Source of the DNA: Lepas anatifera
Lineage: Eukaryota; Arthropoda; Thecostraca; Lepadidae
Assembly: GCA_034440635.1 (NCBI GenBank)
Contig: JAOTON010000767.1
Location: 1,550,001 to 1,614,000 of the forward strand
Length of the DNA: 64,000 nucleotides
Direction: 5' to 3'
How positions within the stretch are numbered: the first letter of the stretch is position 1; the number at the start of each line of letters is the position of its first letter. Both the position numbers and the translations under genes were made by a program. Below the pieces are notes generated by a model. The model saw nothing but the letters and a program-made list of their open reading frames with translations, was not told the DNA's origin and ran no database searches. Below, piece by piece: positions 1 to 11,149 of this stretch.

Positions 1-231
1 TTTCATCTAACTCAACCCTTAGCATTGTCAACGTTTAACTCTATGCAGATCCGGGAGCTGTATAGTGGGATATATATAGCCACTAGTAGCCCAAGTCCCT
101 TAAACTCAGGACTCACGGAATTATATATGATACAAAGCATACAAAACTTTGTTTTTCTACAGTTTTTTCCAAACTCGAAGCATCCTTTTCTATGGAGCAG
201 GGAAAGAATGACAGGGACATAATGAAGATAT

Positions 232-432
232 AAATATATTAATGATAATAGTCTGCCAGAAAATGTATTACAGTTTATAGTTTTAAAACAGCCAAAACAG
301 AGTCAAAATGCTCAAACTACAGTGAGAAGTGACCATGCACTGTAGTTGGAAGCCATTGACCCTTTTTTGGCTGTTTTAAAACTAACAAATAGTGATACAT
401 TTTATGTCAGACTATGATCACTAACATCATTT
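232..432. repeat. Fold-back (MITE-like) inverted repeat
   Basis: Two arms of about 60 bp (roughly 241-305 and 365-432) are imperfect reverse complements, both carrying the TTTTAAAACAGCCAA motif and an ATGTAT..A block. A smaller inner pair (CTACAGTG / CACTGTAG) lies between them. The layout suits a short non-autonomous palindromic element. No coding capacity is visible, and I did not find a clear target duplication, so the superfamily is unknown. Confidence 0.6.
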
Positions 433-564
433 CTCTTTACAAAATACCCTTTCCGCATACATCAGTAAATGCTGGGGTTTAACGAGGTAGCAATTGCCAA
501 GGTTATACGGCATCGCTAATCCTCATTAGGCGGGATTTTGGCGGATCAGATTGAATAATTCAGA

Positions 565-637
565 AGTTCCCGTGACTTGAAGCCGGGACCGGTGGCTTAG
601 GAGATTTTGATGCTATCCACTAAGCCACCCACCCGTT
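565..637 (-). repeat. tRNA-like block (SINE head or tRNA pseudogene)
   Basis: On the minus strand the block reads like a tRNA: an A-box-like TGGCTTAGTGGATAG, then about 35 nt further a B-box-like GGCTTCAAGTC set in a T-arm-like CCCGG...CGGG. The overall length is about 70 nt. The T-arm is imperfect and no clean acceptor stem closes it, so I read it as a decayed tRNA or the head of a tRNA-derived SINE, not a working tRNA gene. Confidence 0.45.
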
Positions 638-689
638 TTTCTCAACGTTAAAATAATCAAAACCAACACCGGCAGCGCAGCAAAGTCTA

Positions 690-1260
690 CACCTACCTAC
701 CGTCGCCAGCACTCACCAGCGGTGGCGCGGCATCAGCAGCATGAGCGCGGTGCTGGCGCTGCCGCTGCAGCAGCATCATCAGCAGAGTCCGTGTCGAGGT
801 CAGCCGGCGCCGCTCGGAAGCTCCTTGGCCCGCTAACGAAGAGCATCCTCCCACTGCCGCCGCCGCCCGGTCCACCTCCGGCCACGGTCACCGGCCCGCT
901 CATAAATGCCCATTAAAAAACGCTCACTGTTTGCGCGAGCTGCGTGACCGAGATGAGGTAATGTGCGGGTAATAGGCGCGCGTCGGCCGAGCTGCCGCCG
1001 CCCCCAGTCTGCCCTGCTCTGCCATTACACGGGGTGGTGGCTGCCTCGCGCAGGACTCGGCTACACAGATTGATACTGTGGCCGGCAGATGCAACCTTCA
1101 GAAAGCGCAGCCAGGAGTTGTTTTGATGGTATTTCCATTGGTGCTGGCGAGCGGTGGATTGCAATTATGCACCGCCACGCTGGCAATAGCGGCGCAGAAC
1201 GCCCGCCCGAGTGTAGAGGTGTAGTGAAGCGACTCCGGCAGGCCTGCTGACCCTGGCCAG
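690..1260. other. CpG-rich patch without a recognisable gene
   Basis: GC- and CpG-rich DNA in an otherwise AT-rich setting. Several short reading frames overlap on both strands; their residues are low-complexity Ala/Pro/Arg strings expected from GC-rich DNA. No domain or convincing exon was seen. It could be a promoter-type CpG island or a piece of an untranslated exon. Confidence 0.3.
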
Positions 1261-1478
1261 CACTGAACAAGGGTAGGGATGCAGAGCTCTAGAGAGAATG
1301 CCAAATTCTGGAGTGATGGTAGCAGCAGGAAGTATTACGAAAATATAGCGTTCAGTATGCTTAAAGCTACTCCGTAAAGTAAGCAAAAGAGCAGAATGTT
1401 TTCACCAAAAACCGTGCTGTAGTAGCAAAGAGGCAATGAGCTTCATGCAAGACTGCCGGAAACAAATTTGGTATGAGC

Positions 1479-1775
1479 AAAAGGTGCTCGGGACAGCAGT
1501 TTACGTCGGGTTTACTTCCTGAAGTAGCCCATAGGTGCTGAGCCGTGGCATAACAGTGGCTAGTAAAGGTTTTGGGCCAGGGTAGCTCTTAACCCGTTGT
1601 TGTTTTAGGGCGCTTCAGCTTCTAAAGCTAGATAGATTTATAGCCTTAAAAGCCGTACTAAAAGGTGTTTTTTTTACAGCAGCTTACAGCGGGCTTACTT
1701 CCTGAAGTAACCAATATGTGCCGGGCCGTGATACAATGACCAGTGAACACTTCGGGCCAGGGGAGCTTAACTTCA
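1479..1775 (+). repeat. Local tandem duplication, period about 180 bp
   Basis: Positions 1479-1595 and 1659-1775 are diverged direct copies. Both run AAAAGGTG, CAGCAG.TTAC, a CTTACTTCCTGAAGTA-type block, GTGC.G.GCCGTG and GGGCCAGGG.AGCT. The offset is about 180 bp, so the second copy is a partial second unit. No coding function is seen. Confidence 0.7.
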
Positions 1776-4019
1776 GCAAAGGAAGTCAGATTCAACGTTG
1801 AAGAGCTTGTGTCTTGGGCAGTATTTCTTTGACTTTGGATTCCTATCATGACACTTGTATGATCGGGAGGCGTTACGGACTTGGCGCTTATCTTATTCAG
1901 GCATTTTATCCACGTTTTCACGTACAACCTCCAGTTCTGAAAGTATACAGGCTACCGCGGACCAAGTCATTCGTAGACCTAGATTCCAAGCGGAAGCGAA
2001 TACAGTTCACTCTGACTCCTTGTCCCATGCTTGGAAATAGTCTAGATTAAGAAATATATGGATTGGAAGTTTTGGCTTTATCTGTGCCTCTATGCATACA
2101 CGCGCATCTGATTTTGTGATCATTTACACTCCTTATTTAGTTAAAAAGTCCGAAACTCGTGGCCGTTTACGGCAAACGTGGCTTACTCTCACCTCCAAAT
2201 ACCGCAAATGACTCCAGCCTTTTCTGAGGAACTGTGGCATCGTCTGCCAGGCGCTGCCTGTTTTTATATCTTAGTTTTTTAGTTGAGTTTTCCAATTGCT
2301 TATAGATTTCCCAACTATCTCGCTGGTCCCAAAAACAAATTCATGTAATTTTTTAGATTGCGTGTATAATGTAGATCCACGAAGACAAATCTTTCAATCT
2401 AAACGTTAATTAATTTACACAAAAATTCATTGCTTGCCTCAACTCGCATTGAGGTAATCTGGAGCACACATACATTTATTCTGAACTAATCATTCTTTGA
2501 GAATAATAATTTGAATCTGACATGGTCGCATCAAAGTGGAAAATCTCTCCTAAGGCCTAATGTCGTCTAATACCCTCCTCCTAGTATCCCTTCCTTTAAC
2601 CTCATCCATCCTAATCCTTACCGTCTCCTTTCTATCTTCTACTTCTTTTACGACGGCGCTGAAAAGCCACCGTTGTGTAAGTGTTCGTACTATACAATAC
2701 ATCAATATGAATATGGTGAAAATTTACATTAACGCATTGCACACTTTTCCATCTACGTTCGTTTCAAATTTAGCTGCGAAAATAAAACCTAGAGCTGGAC
2801 CTCAACTAATTTGATACTAACATGTGCCATATGCCTCAGCACACGTAAGGTCAGCTGAAGTCGCCTGAGGGCATGACGGGTCAGCGTGTGCATTTTAAGG
2901 TCAGATCAATGACCTGTTGCGACCTCACTTGACCGTAATAGACTGGCATTACTCTCAATCTAATAACTTGTTCCTGCTTTATGTTGCTGGTTATTGAAAG
3001 CAATAGACTTCTGAGATAGACTTTTTATATATAGCCGTTTAATTATATCTCGCATGTTTTGTATTATAATTGTATCAAACCATTACAAAGCTCCATTGCA
3101 AATCCCTGAGGATATTGTCATTTTTTGAATTTTTATTGGACAGAATGCTCGAAATTTCACTGATGAAATATGTTTGGAAGGGAAATCAAATGCTCTTACA
3201 CTTATGAAAACTATAGTCATTTCGGGCTCACTTCCATGTTTGGACAGAATGGGAGTGCAGTCACTCAACAGTGCCGTACCAGAATCAATATGTCTCGAAA
3301 TCTTGCAGCAATATAAACGCACTTGATGCAGATGACACGAAGCATATGTCTTTTAGCGTGTGTGACTTAAGCCAATGATAAAACAAAAGGCCATCACCAA
3401 TGAAACATTGATTGTATTTTGATTTATTTATATTTGTCTTATTTCATTTATTTATGTTATCATCTTTATTATTTCATGTCTTCATTTTATTGTTAGAATT
3501 TAATCTAAATTATTCTAATACATTTATGTTATCAATTTTCTTTTTATCCATCATTTTATACGAACCTTTATAGTTCACACAGTTTCCAAGCTGGGCAAAA
3601 TGGCAGAAATGAGTTAAGTGCATTCTTCCTTCCAAATGTTACAGATAATCAAACAAAAAAGACACTGAGCGCAAATGAACACGCTTAAATATCAAAATTT
3701 CCTCCTATTTTCTGTATTCGGACTATTATTTCCTGAATCGCAAAAAAACTAGCTGAGGTAACATGACGGCCGTCAACAAAGAGCTCAATATAGTCTTACG
3801 GAACGGAAACAGATCGTCAGTTATTCGGGGCTAGATGACGCTGGTATCCAGTGGAGAAGCCTCCAGGAAACTGAAAGCCGCTGGAGAGGCTAAAGACCGA
3901 AACTTGTTCCTATTTGCATGCCAAAACACTCTGCATCAGTTGGCCCTGGGCAGGACTTTCAATATAGGTGTCACTAGTAGTAGCGTTTGCACACCTCGTG
4001 AACATAGCCTGTATCGCCG
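1776..4019. other. No gene seen
   Basis: AT-rich sequence with only short, unsupported reading frames. A small cluster of GGTCA/TGACC half-sites at about 2850-2935 resembles the interior of the TTAA element families further right and may be an old remnant. Confidence 0.4.
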
Positions 4020-4270
4020 GAGACTGCCATGTATGCACTCATCTACAACTATTGCCGGATCGGGGGGGGAGACACTTGTCCCCTCGCCGATCGACCCTCG
4101 GAGTCCCCAAAAATGGGCACAGACTTTCCTTGAAAGGTCGATGGCGCTTCCTGAAGTGTCACTTCCCACCCACTCGCCCCGCCCCAAGATGCTGGTATGG
4201 GCGCCCAACCAGCCATTTTTAACACGTTAAATGTGGGGCCATTTGCCCCCCCCAGTCGGCCGAAATACCC
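4020..4270. repeat. Decayed copy of the GGCGGATC-type MITE family (E)
   Basis: The stretch TCGATGGCGCTTCCTGAAG...CACTTCCCACCC at about 4138-4190 aligns with 58064-58105 of the better-preserved copy (TTGATGGCACCCCCTGAAC...CACTTCCCAGCC). C-rich runs follow in both. Ends are unclear. A 131-residue open frame crossing this region (3835-4230) has no recognisable domain and overlaps the repeat, so I do not call it a gene. Confidence 0.45.
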
Positions 4271-5390
4271 CCTTCAGTGTCCGGAAATTGGCCCCCAGTG
4301 AAATAGACAGATGACTTAAAATTGACCCAAATGCAGACTCGCCTAACGAAAATAAGACAGAACACCACCCGATAATTATAACTTTGTTCTATTTCTGGTC
4401 CCAAATTGGCAATCCACAAAAATTGTGGTAAAAAATTTCCGCCCGTGCCTGTCTACTCCATCGTGCGAAGACGAAACAAAGCGCGTGGTTACGGGAAATC
4501 CCGGCAAAGCAGCTTCAGCATCAACTAATCACAAACGCTGGAAAAGAACGCTGGGCTACAAGCAATCAAACCTCCTGTTCTATCCGACCGGAAGCCCACA
4601 TCCCAGCCAGTACCGTGACATTGCATGGTGCTCTCATTTCACACGCAGTCAGTTGTCAGCGCTAAGAGCTCGTTCGTCGATTAGATGGGTCACGGTGTAG
4701 TCAAAATGCGTAAGATTGGTTGGTGGTGTGGCGGTATGAAGTGCTTAGCATTTTTATTTATTATTGTGGTGGTAGCATACATAAGCGTCGCCATCGGCAA
4801 AAGAGTGAGGGGGCTAGCCAAACTTCAACCTGATGCTGACATCAAACTTTCCACTTTAGTACCAAAAACCTTTCGAATTTGGGCTCCTCGTTGCCTTCCG
4901 CAGCGGCTGGTTATACAAATTTCCGGTTTAATCCCATTTTGACTAAGATCAGGAAATTATTGGTCAAAAAGTGTGGGGGGTGATTTATTATCCCAAAAAA
5001 TGTTTTGGTTATGTGGATAAAATCATTCGATGGCCACGCGGGTTTGGAAGGGCACCCCTGGCTTCCTATTAGATGGGTAGTGTGCTAAAAATATTGCGTC
5101 AAATCAATATCAAACTGTCAACAATTAGTTTTAAACAGTGAAACAAGTCGCTTTTTCTTTGGTTTTATGACTACCGCTAGGGGCCGTTTTAGCCTCAAAT
5201 CTGGCTTTTGTGGTATTTATTTGGCTATTTTAGTGAAAATAAAATGTTGCCCCTCTTTGGCCTTTTTTCTAACTTGGTTTTACCTTTTCTGCTGAAAAAA
5301 ACCTGACAGCCCTGGGCGGCATGTATAATCTCTAGACTTCGAATAACTAAAAAATTGAGAAACATTTTTTTAACACTAACGCGTCTAAGT
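4271..5390. other. No gene recognised; one short membrane-like reading frame
   Basis: The only item of note is 4685-4942 (+), 85 residues, with a hydrophobic run LAFLFIIVVVAYISVAI at residues 23-39 followed by a basic stretch. Such a segment could span a membrane, but there is no homology I recognise and no neighbouring exon, so it is probably chance. A palindromic motif shared with two other loci lies at 5048-5090 and is listed separately. Confidence 0.25.
5048..5090 (+). repeat. Shared terminal-like palindromic motif, copy 1
   Basis: GGGCACCCCTGGCTTCC followed by an imperfect palindrome ending ATGGGTAGTGTGCTA. The same arrangement occurs at about 20226-20274 and 53659-53703. A conserved block with a hairpin-forming TTTAAA-centred palindrome just before a conserved end suggests the terminus of a dispersed element, possibly a rolling-circle type, but this is inference. 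Confidence 0.4.
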
Positions 5391-5394
5391 TTTA

Positions 5395-5595
5395 TTAAAC
5401 CCTTTCAAAATGGGGTCTTGACCCCTTGAGGACACTATAATAGCTAGCACAAGAAATGCCCCCCACTGACTTTTCCTTAAAAAATGCCCTGCGCCCAACT
5501 GATAGGTTTTGCGGTCCAAAAATGGCATCCCCCTGATCCAAATGGCACTCTCCTAACACTGTGAGCCCCTGATCGGCAATCTCCGATCCGCCTAT
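5395..5595. repeat. GGCGGATC-type MITE family (E), partial copy
   Basis: The right terminus, read on the minus strand from 5595, is ATAGGCGGATCGGAGATTG, close to the right terminus at 58262 (ATAGGCGGATCCTAGATTT). Internal matches include GATAGGTTTTGC and blocks of C-rich sequence. The left end is not resolved. It is non-coding. Confidence 0.5.
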
Positions 5596-6047
5596 GACTA
5601 CAACGCCACTAAATTGGAACAAGTTTAGTGCGGAAGCCAACTGGTGTGTCATTAAAATTCCCAGTGTTCCCCTGCGCTTGGAGTCTCGGATTGTCAGACA
5701 GATTAGTCGTGCAGGTGACAGCGTCAAGTGTTTCAATATGGATCAGAATAATTACTAGTATATCCACAACTTGGAACTGGAGGGCGAGGGGAGAGCAAGG
5801 GTGTGGGCTCATATCATATTGGGGGTGCAAGGGCACCCTGAATGAAGCATCCAAGTAGTGTTAAAGTATCCTTAAGATTATTTTGATTTCATTACAAGAC
5901 TTTGAATTTGTTTAATGCAGTTTTCTAGACCTTTGGAAGGGCTGAAACACACTCAATTACAACTTTGCTTCTTGATGTTATGAGTATTGAAATTGTTTCA
6001 AATTTTGCCCCCCATTATTCTATAAAAATCACGCCCCTGGGGGACGG
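5596..6047. other. No gene seen
   Basis: Ordinary AT-leaning sequence up to the LINE remnant and B element. Short overlapping reading frames on both strands show no domain. Confidence 0.4.
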
Positions 6048-6067
6048 ACAAAAAGACGCCCTGTTGT

Positions 6068-6908
6068 TTAACACGCGCATTGACGGGGTCTGAGCCACCT
6101 TCGCATTGACGGGGGCGGGTACCCGCCCCCTAAGATCTCGAGAACCACGGTAGGTAACGAAAACGGTAGACGGCGTTGGGCTGCCCATCCACTTCTCCAT
6201 CGAAAACATTTGAACCATTTTTTGTCAGGTCACATTTAAGGTCACGAGAGGTCAAAACATGCCCCTCATAGGGATAACATGTAAAATTCAGTTTTTCGGG
6301 CATTACATCTGAACAAGTAAAGATAGAGCAAAACGACTTGAACTATATGAATCCTCTTAGCAAGCCGAATCGAATGATATATAATTTGACCTTGCTAGGT
6401 CAAATCAAGGATTTGACCTGACCTGAGGTCAGGTCAGGGTCAAATTATATAAAATGCATATCATTAGAACCGCAAAGCTCAGGCGAGTCTAATGCAGCTA
6501 AAATAAATGCTCTATCACCATCCGTTACTGAGTTATTCCGTAAAAACCATTTTTCCCATGTATTTCCAATGGAGAGGTCATGCGTCGTACCTGACCTTAG
6601 GTCATCGATATCAAAAATACCGGAACATATTTTAGAGAACTCGGTGGGGCCATTATGTGATATGAGTTTCAATCGGATAAGTTCACCCTGCTCCGACTTA
6701 TGGTATCTTAAACTTTTTTGAGGTCGGGTCACTTGACCTGTACTGGTGACCTGACCTGAGATGACCTAACCTTAAAATTTTCACAGAAGTTGTAAAAATG
6801 ATGAGGAAAAAGGTATACCAAGTACGGCGGCGCTACACGCCGCCGTTTTTCTACTGTCTCCGAAAAACCCGAGGGGGCGGGTACCGCCCCCGTCAATGCG
6901 CGTGTTAA
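6068..6908. mobile_element. TTAA-flanked non-autonomous element, family B copy 1
   Basis: Terminal inverted repeats are near perfect: TTAACACGCGCATTGACGGG at the left and its reverse complement at the right, both ending in TTAA. A GC palindrome (GGGCGGGTACCCGCCC) lies just inside each end. The interior carries about 18 GGTCA/TGACC half-sites in direct and inverted arrangements. No transposase is encoded. The element splits the reading frame of a LINE: removing it with one TTAA leaves DALLF/KLSKLGIRG in a single frame, which supports TTAA as the duplicated target. TTAA targets are typical of the piggyBac superfamily; assignment to it is inference. Confidence 0.85.
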
Positions 6909-8805
6909 ATTAAGCAAACTAGGAATTCGTGGCCACCTTGCAAAATTCATCGAAAACTTCCTCAAGGACCGAAAATTTAAAGTCCGTTGTGGCACCACAT
7001 TCTCCTACCTGGCAACCCAGGACCAAGGCACACCCCAGGGTAGCGTTCTGTCCCCACCTCTTTTTAGTAATGATCAATGATCTCTTCGCCAAAAAGCTAC
7101 CGCCTGGAATAAATTACTCCCTCTTTGCGGACGATGTCGCCATTTGGAAAGCCACTGCAATCGATACCAGGCGGTATAACGAACCAGAATTCCAACACGC
7201 AACTACACAGTTGCAGGACAGCTTAAACGACATCGATAATTGGTGTAGCTTAATGGGTCTATCACCTCGGCGGAAAAATCATCAGTCGTTGTCTTTGCCA
7301 GAGCACATTCCAGACACGACCCTCCACGGCTCCAAATCTCGGGTAAACCTATTGAATGCACCAATAGCTTCAAATTCTTGGGCGTCACCCTAGATTCCCG
7401 ATTGAGTTTCAATGAGCACATCACCAAAGTCGTCTCTAGCTGTCAAAAGCGAGTCAACATTCTCCGCATGCTCGGCGGCACAGAGTACGGCGGGGATCGA
7501 AAGACCCTGCTTGTGCTCTACAAGTCCCTGATTCGGTCCATTCTCGAATATAATTCGTTCGTTTTTGACTCGACGAACAAGACCAATAAATTAAAGCTAG
7601 AGCGAGTCCAAAACGCCAGTATCCGGGCAGCCACAGGCGCGCTCAGAGAATCCCCAATCACCAGCCTGCTAACTGATAGCGGGCTGTGCCCACTACAGAC
7701 AAGACGCGACGCCCAGCTTATTTCTTACTACATCAAGGTTCAATCCACTGAAAATCACCCGGCAAAACAATGTTTTGCCCATCCCAGACGAGCAAATAAA
7801 GCCACTCTACAGAAGTGGCCCCCATTTAAGCACAGAGTAGCGAAAACCCTGGAAAGCCTAAATCTTGCACTGCCAGCGACAATAGGCAAACCCCCACTCT
7901 CCCGCTTCTGGACTCGAAAGAGCCCAAAGTGGAATTTTTTTCACTTCCCGTAAAACGGACTTCTCAGAGGAAGAAGTCTCCCAAAATTCCTAGAGTTCCG
8001 ATCTTGTAACGCGGACAAGACCATTATATTTACAGACGGCTCCAAAATAGGCGAAAAATATTTTGTCCTCAGCCTTGGCATCTGGGGACAAAATATTTGC
8101 CTTCAGAAAAGACTTCCGGACAACTGCTCTATCTTCACAGCCGAGGCTGTTGCCATCCTAAATGCATTAGCCATAATCAGAACCCAAAATATCAACTCAG
8201 CCGTCATCTGTTCAGACTCTAAATCTGTCCTGCAGGCCATCAGTAACGTAGTCAACCCCAGCCACCACGTTATAGCAGATATTCGAAGGTATCGATGATA
8301 CCCCTGATGTCTCTTTTCTTTGGATCCCGGGCCACTGCAAAATTCAAGGAAATGAAAAGGCCGATGAGCAGGCAAAAAGTCCCTAGAACTTAGAGAGATC
8401 GCACCCTTAACGTGGTCTGGAGACGATAGCAAAGCTCTCCTCCAGGACACCATCCGGAAGCAAATTCAAAATGACTGGACTACAAACCACAGCGCCCACC
8501 TATTCTATATCAAGCCTAACATCGGCTACTGGCCCAGTTCCAACCAAAAGAGTCGCCGGCGCGAGGTTATTCTAACCAGACTCAGAAATGGACACACAAA
8601 ATTAAATGCCTATTGGAACGCGGGTACCTGTGGTACCTGCGACGCAATGGAGAATCCCTATCACATTCTCATCGATTGTCCCCAGCACAATACCCATCGG
8701 CAACCCATGCTAGATTACTGCCGAATCCAAAACATCCCTGTAGACCTAAAAACTCTGCTCGGGAACGACCATCCTGAGCTACTCGAAAAGTCTTTACATT
8801 CCTAA
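6909..8805 (+). pseudogene. LINE pol: reverse transcriptase plus RNase H, frameshifted
   Basis: The polyprotein would copy the element's RNA into DNA at the target site. The GTPQGSVLSP motif is at 7027-7056, INDL at about 7073-7084, and the catalytic FADD box at about 7121-7132, followed by GVTLDSRLSF and YKSLIRSILEY of the thumb (7381-7550). RNase H follows, with acidic residues in TDGS (codon 8035), TAEA (8143), CSDS (8215) and KADE (8363). A C-x2-C...H-x4-C pattern (CGTC...HILIDC) lies near the C-terminus at about 8632-8680. It is broken by frameshifts near 7064, 7270, 8285 and 8385 and an in-frame stop at 7951-7953, so it cannot make active protein. The N-terminal endonuclease and first reverse-transcriptase motifs are missing. 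Confidence 0.85.
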
Positions 8806-9291
8806 AGGACTCTGGGCTAGAGAAGTTTCTATAAATCACCCCTCCCAGTATATATGATGGAGGGTGCATGGTGCACCCCAAAGTAGGACTTGCCTATTTT
8901 CCAATCATAGATGATCCACTGCGAAATTTAAGCAATAGTTTTGTAACCTTTTAAATGGTTCATTGTAGGCTAAGGATAGGTTATGTTAGGCTAACTTTGA
9001 AATCAGGTTAGGTTAGATAGGTTAGATTTCTTCACTGCAGTGATACCTTTCACTTCGGGTCTATACTAACCACACCTATACTCTTACTAACAATCTAACT
9101 ATCCTCTCACACTTCTTTCTCTGCGCGGCGGCTGCCCAGCTGGAGAGGGTGCTGCAACTTCACCTCCGGGTTGCAGGGTAAATTCGCGGCACCCTGGCCA
9201 GTGTTTAGCGCACTTTCTAAAATACGAAATTATTGAGTTAACGGAGGTTTTCGAGTAACGTATATAAGCGGACATCAATAGCTGACACACA

Positions 9292-9352
9292 ATATTCTAA
9301 ATTCTAAATTTCAAATTCTAAATTCCAAATTCTAAATTTTAAACTCTAAATT
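9292..9352 (+). repeat. TTCTAAA-type heptamer tandem repeat
   Basis: Imperfect tandem copies of ATTCTAA / TTCTAAA with TTCCAAA and TTTTAAA variants. It lies between the LINE coding end and the (TGAC)n tract. Confidence 0.7.
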
Positions 9353-9626
9353 TAAGGTCTTCAACCACAGAAATAACCTTCGCACTCTGCGGGTCGAAAC
9401 TTATTAAAGACCTCCCTTGGCATGGCTATGCCATTGCCACGACGTCCATTTGCAAGCTAAAATATCTTGCAACCCATTACTTGAAATAACTCCCATTGCT
9501 TTAACAGACTAACGTAGCTTACCCTCACACAAAATTCTAAAATTCTCCCACACTCCTTTAGAGGCGGGCAAAGGTGCTATGCACAGAACGCCTAATAAAA
9601 AGCCATTGACTGACTGACTGACTGGG

Positions 9627-11149
9627 ACGGACAACCAGGCTGGACTTTTCGTGAGTGGTCTGAGGGGGGAGCCTTTAACGTTCACCCAGGTGACAGGAAT
9701 AGTCACCTTCCCCATGGTAGGGAGTGCAAGAGAATTATGAGGGCAAGAGAACTGTCGATAGAAATAATAGGAAGCTTGTCCAAAGTGCAATCAAAGCTAC
9801 TTGAGTAATATTTTCTGGTCCATATTGAGGTGAGTAAAAAGTAAAAAGCGTGAGTAAAAGAATAAAAGTAGAGTGGTAAAATGCGAAGTAAGCAGCCAGG
9901 GTAAATAGCGTTCAAATTGCTATTTTAGAATTACGGCATCAATAGGACGCTACGAGACAAAGAAACCAGGAATCTTATAAAATTAATTAAAGCTGCAATA
10001 TCATGCATCCGTCCCACCAGAAGTTGAAACAGAATGTTTTTTGATGAGGGAGGTGCATTCAAAAGCTGGTGGAAAGAAAAATCAATACTACCCTTTCATG
10101 TTTGGGTTAGGTTTACACTTAGGTCAATTATAGTCGAAAACGGTATGTAACCGGCATGGATGTTAACTTTGTTCTAAATCAATACATTTGGATTCAAAAA
10201 TTTACAGTGAATCATATACCCATGTTGAGAGGACGGGATAAGTAAAAAGCGCACCTAAGGGCCTTTCAGTTAAGTATCCAGCTTTCTGTTTTTTTCGTCA
10301 GTTTCTTACCTTCTTTCACAAGTGAATCTAAATTCCCCAAAAAATGCCACAAATATTTATTTTGTCATTGGATAATTTTGGAGGCTTCAGTGGCCTTTTC
10401 GCCTATTCAGTGGCTAAGGGCATGACCAATGTATTCAACAGTTTAAAGAGACAATAAAAAATAAGAGCCAGGGCATTTTATCCTCCGGCGTTGACAAACT
10501 GGTGGTGCTCCAGCAGGAAGCACGATTATAGGATGGAACTCGAGTAGCCACTCGAACATGAGATGGAAAATGAAGTAAAGTCACCGATTATACAGCCCCC
10601 TCATAAAAAGCAATTTTCTGTAACACCACCAATCTATTGATTTCTTGATTTTCTTACAATAGAATGTATGCTTTGTTGATAAAGCGCTAATTGGGATGAG
10701 CATGAAAGCTTCGCACGTTTTAAGACATGGAGGCCGATCTCTCTCGCCACGCTTGTTTTCCGATCTGGAAGGTCATGAGTGCAGGCATCCGTGTAAACCG
10801 ACCTTCAAATAGCGTAACGATTAAATCTAGACCTACGGAAGATGTCCAGGAAACGCGTTGGCTGTCTCAAAAACGTACCTGAGGCGGAACACGGCAAGAA
10901 TCTGCCCATCGCCGACTGACCATAGTTTCTGCCATTTCCACGAGATTATCTTTATGGTTTGTTTGCGCTGAGTGAATGCTGGGGCACGTGAATGAATAAT
11001 CCACTGGGGCAGCATGTTACCCTAATAACAGCGCCGTCTGGGTGCGGCGATGCTGTCTTCTCTTGTGGGCAGAGATATAATCTTGCCTCCAGACAAGCCA
11101 ACATTTCTGGAAAGTCCTCCAAAATCTTCCCTTAAGAAACTCTGCGTGC
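9627..11149. other. No gene seen
   Basis: AT-leaning unique sequence with short reading frames on both strands. No domain, repeat family or RNA gene was recognised. Confidence 0.4.

Larger units (their letters stand above)
6048..9626 (+). mobile_element. Broken non-LTR retrotransposon (LINE), I/Jockey group with RNase H
   Basis: A 5'-truncated LINE. About 20 bp of its coding sequence lie left of the nested B element (to 6067), and the rest continues from 6909. It contains the second half of a reverse transcriptase, an RNase H domain and a C-terminal zinc-knuckle-like region ending at a stop at 8803-8805. Downstream non-coding DNA to the short (TGAC)n tract at about 9607-9625 may be its 3' UTR and tail; this boundary is tentative. 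RNase H after the reverse transcriptase suits the I clade and relatives better than classic Jockey. Confidence 0.75.

Noticed and set aside
6445..6732. 95-residue minus-strand frame inside family B
   Set aside because: Not kept open in B copy 2; it is the half-site array read as protein.
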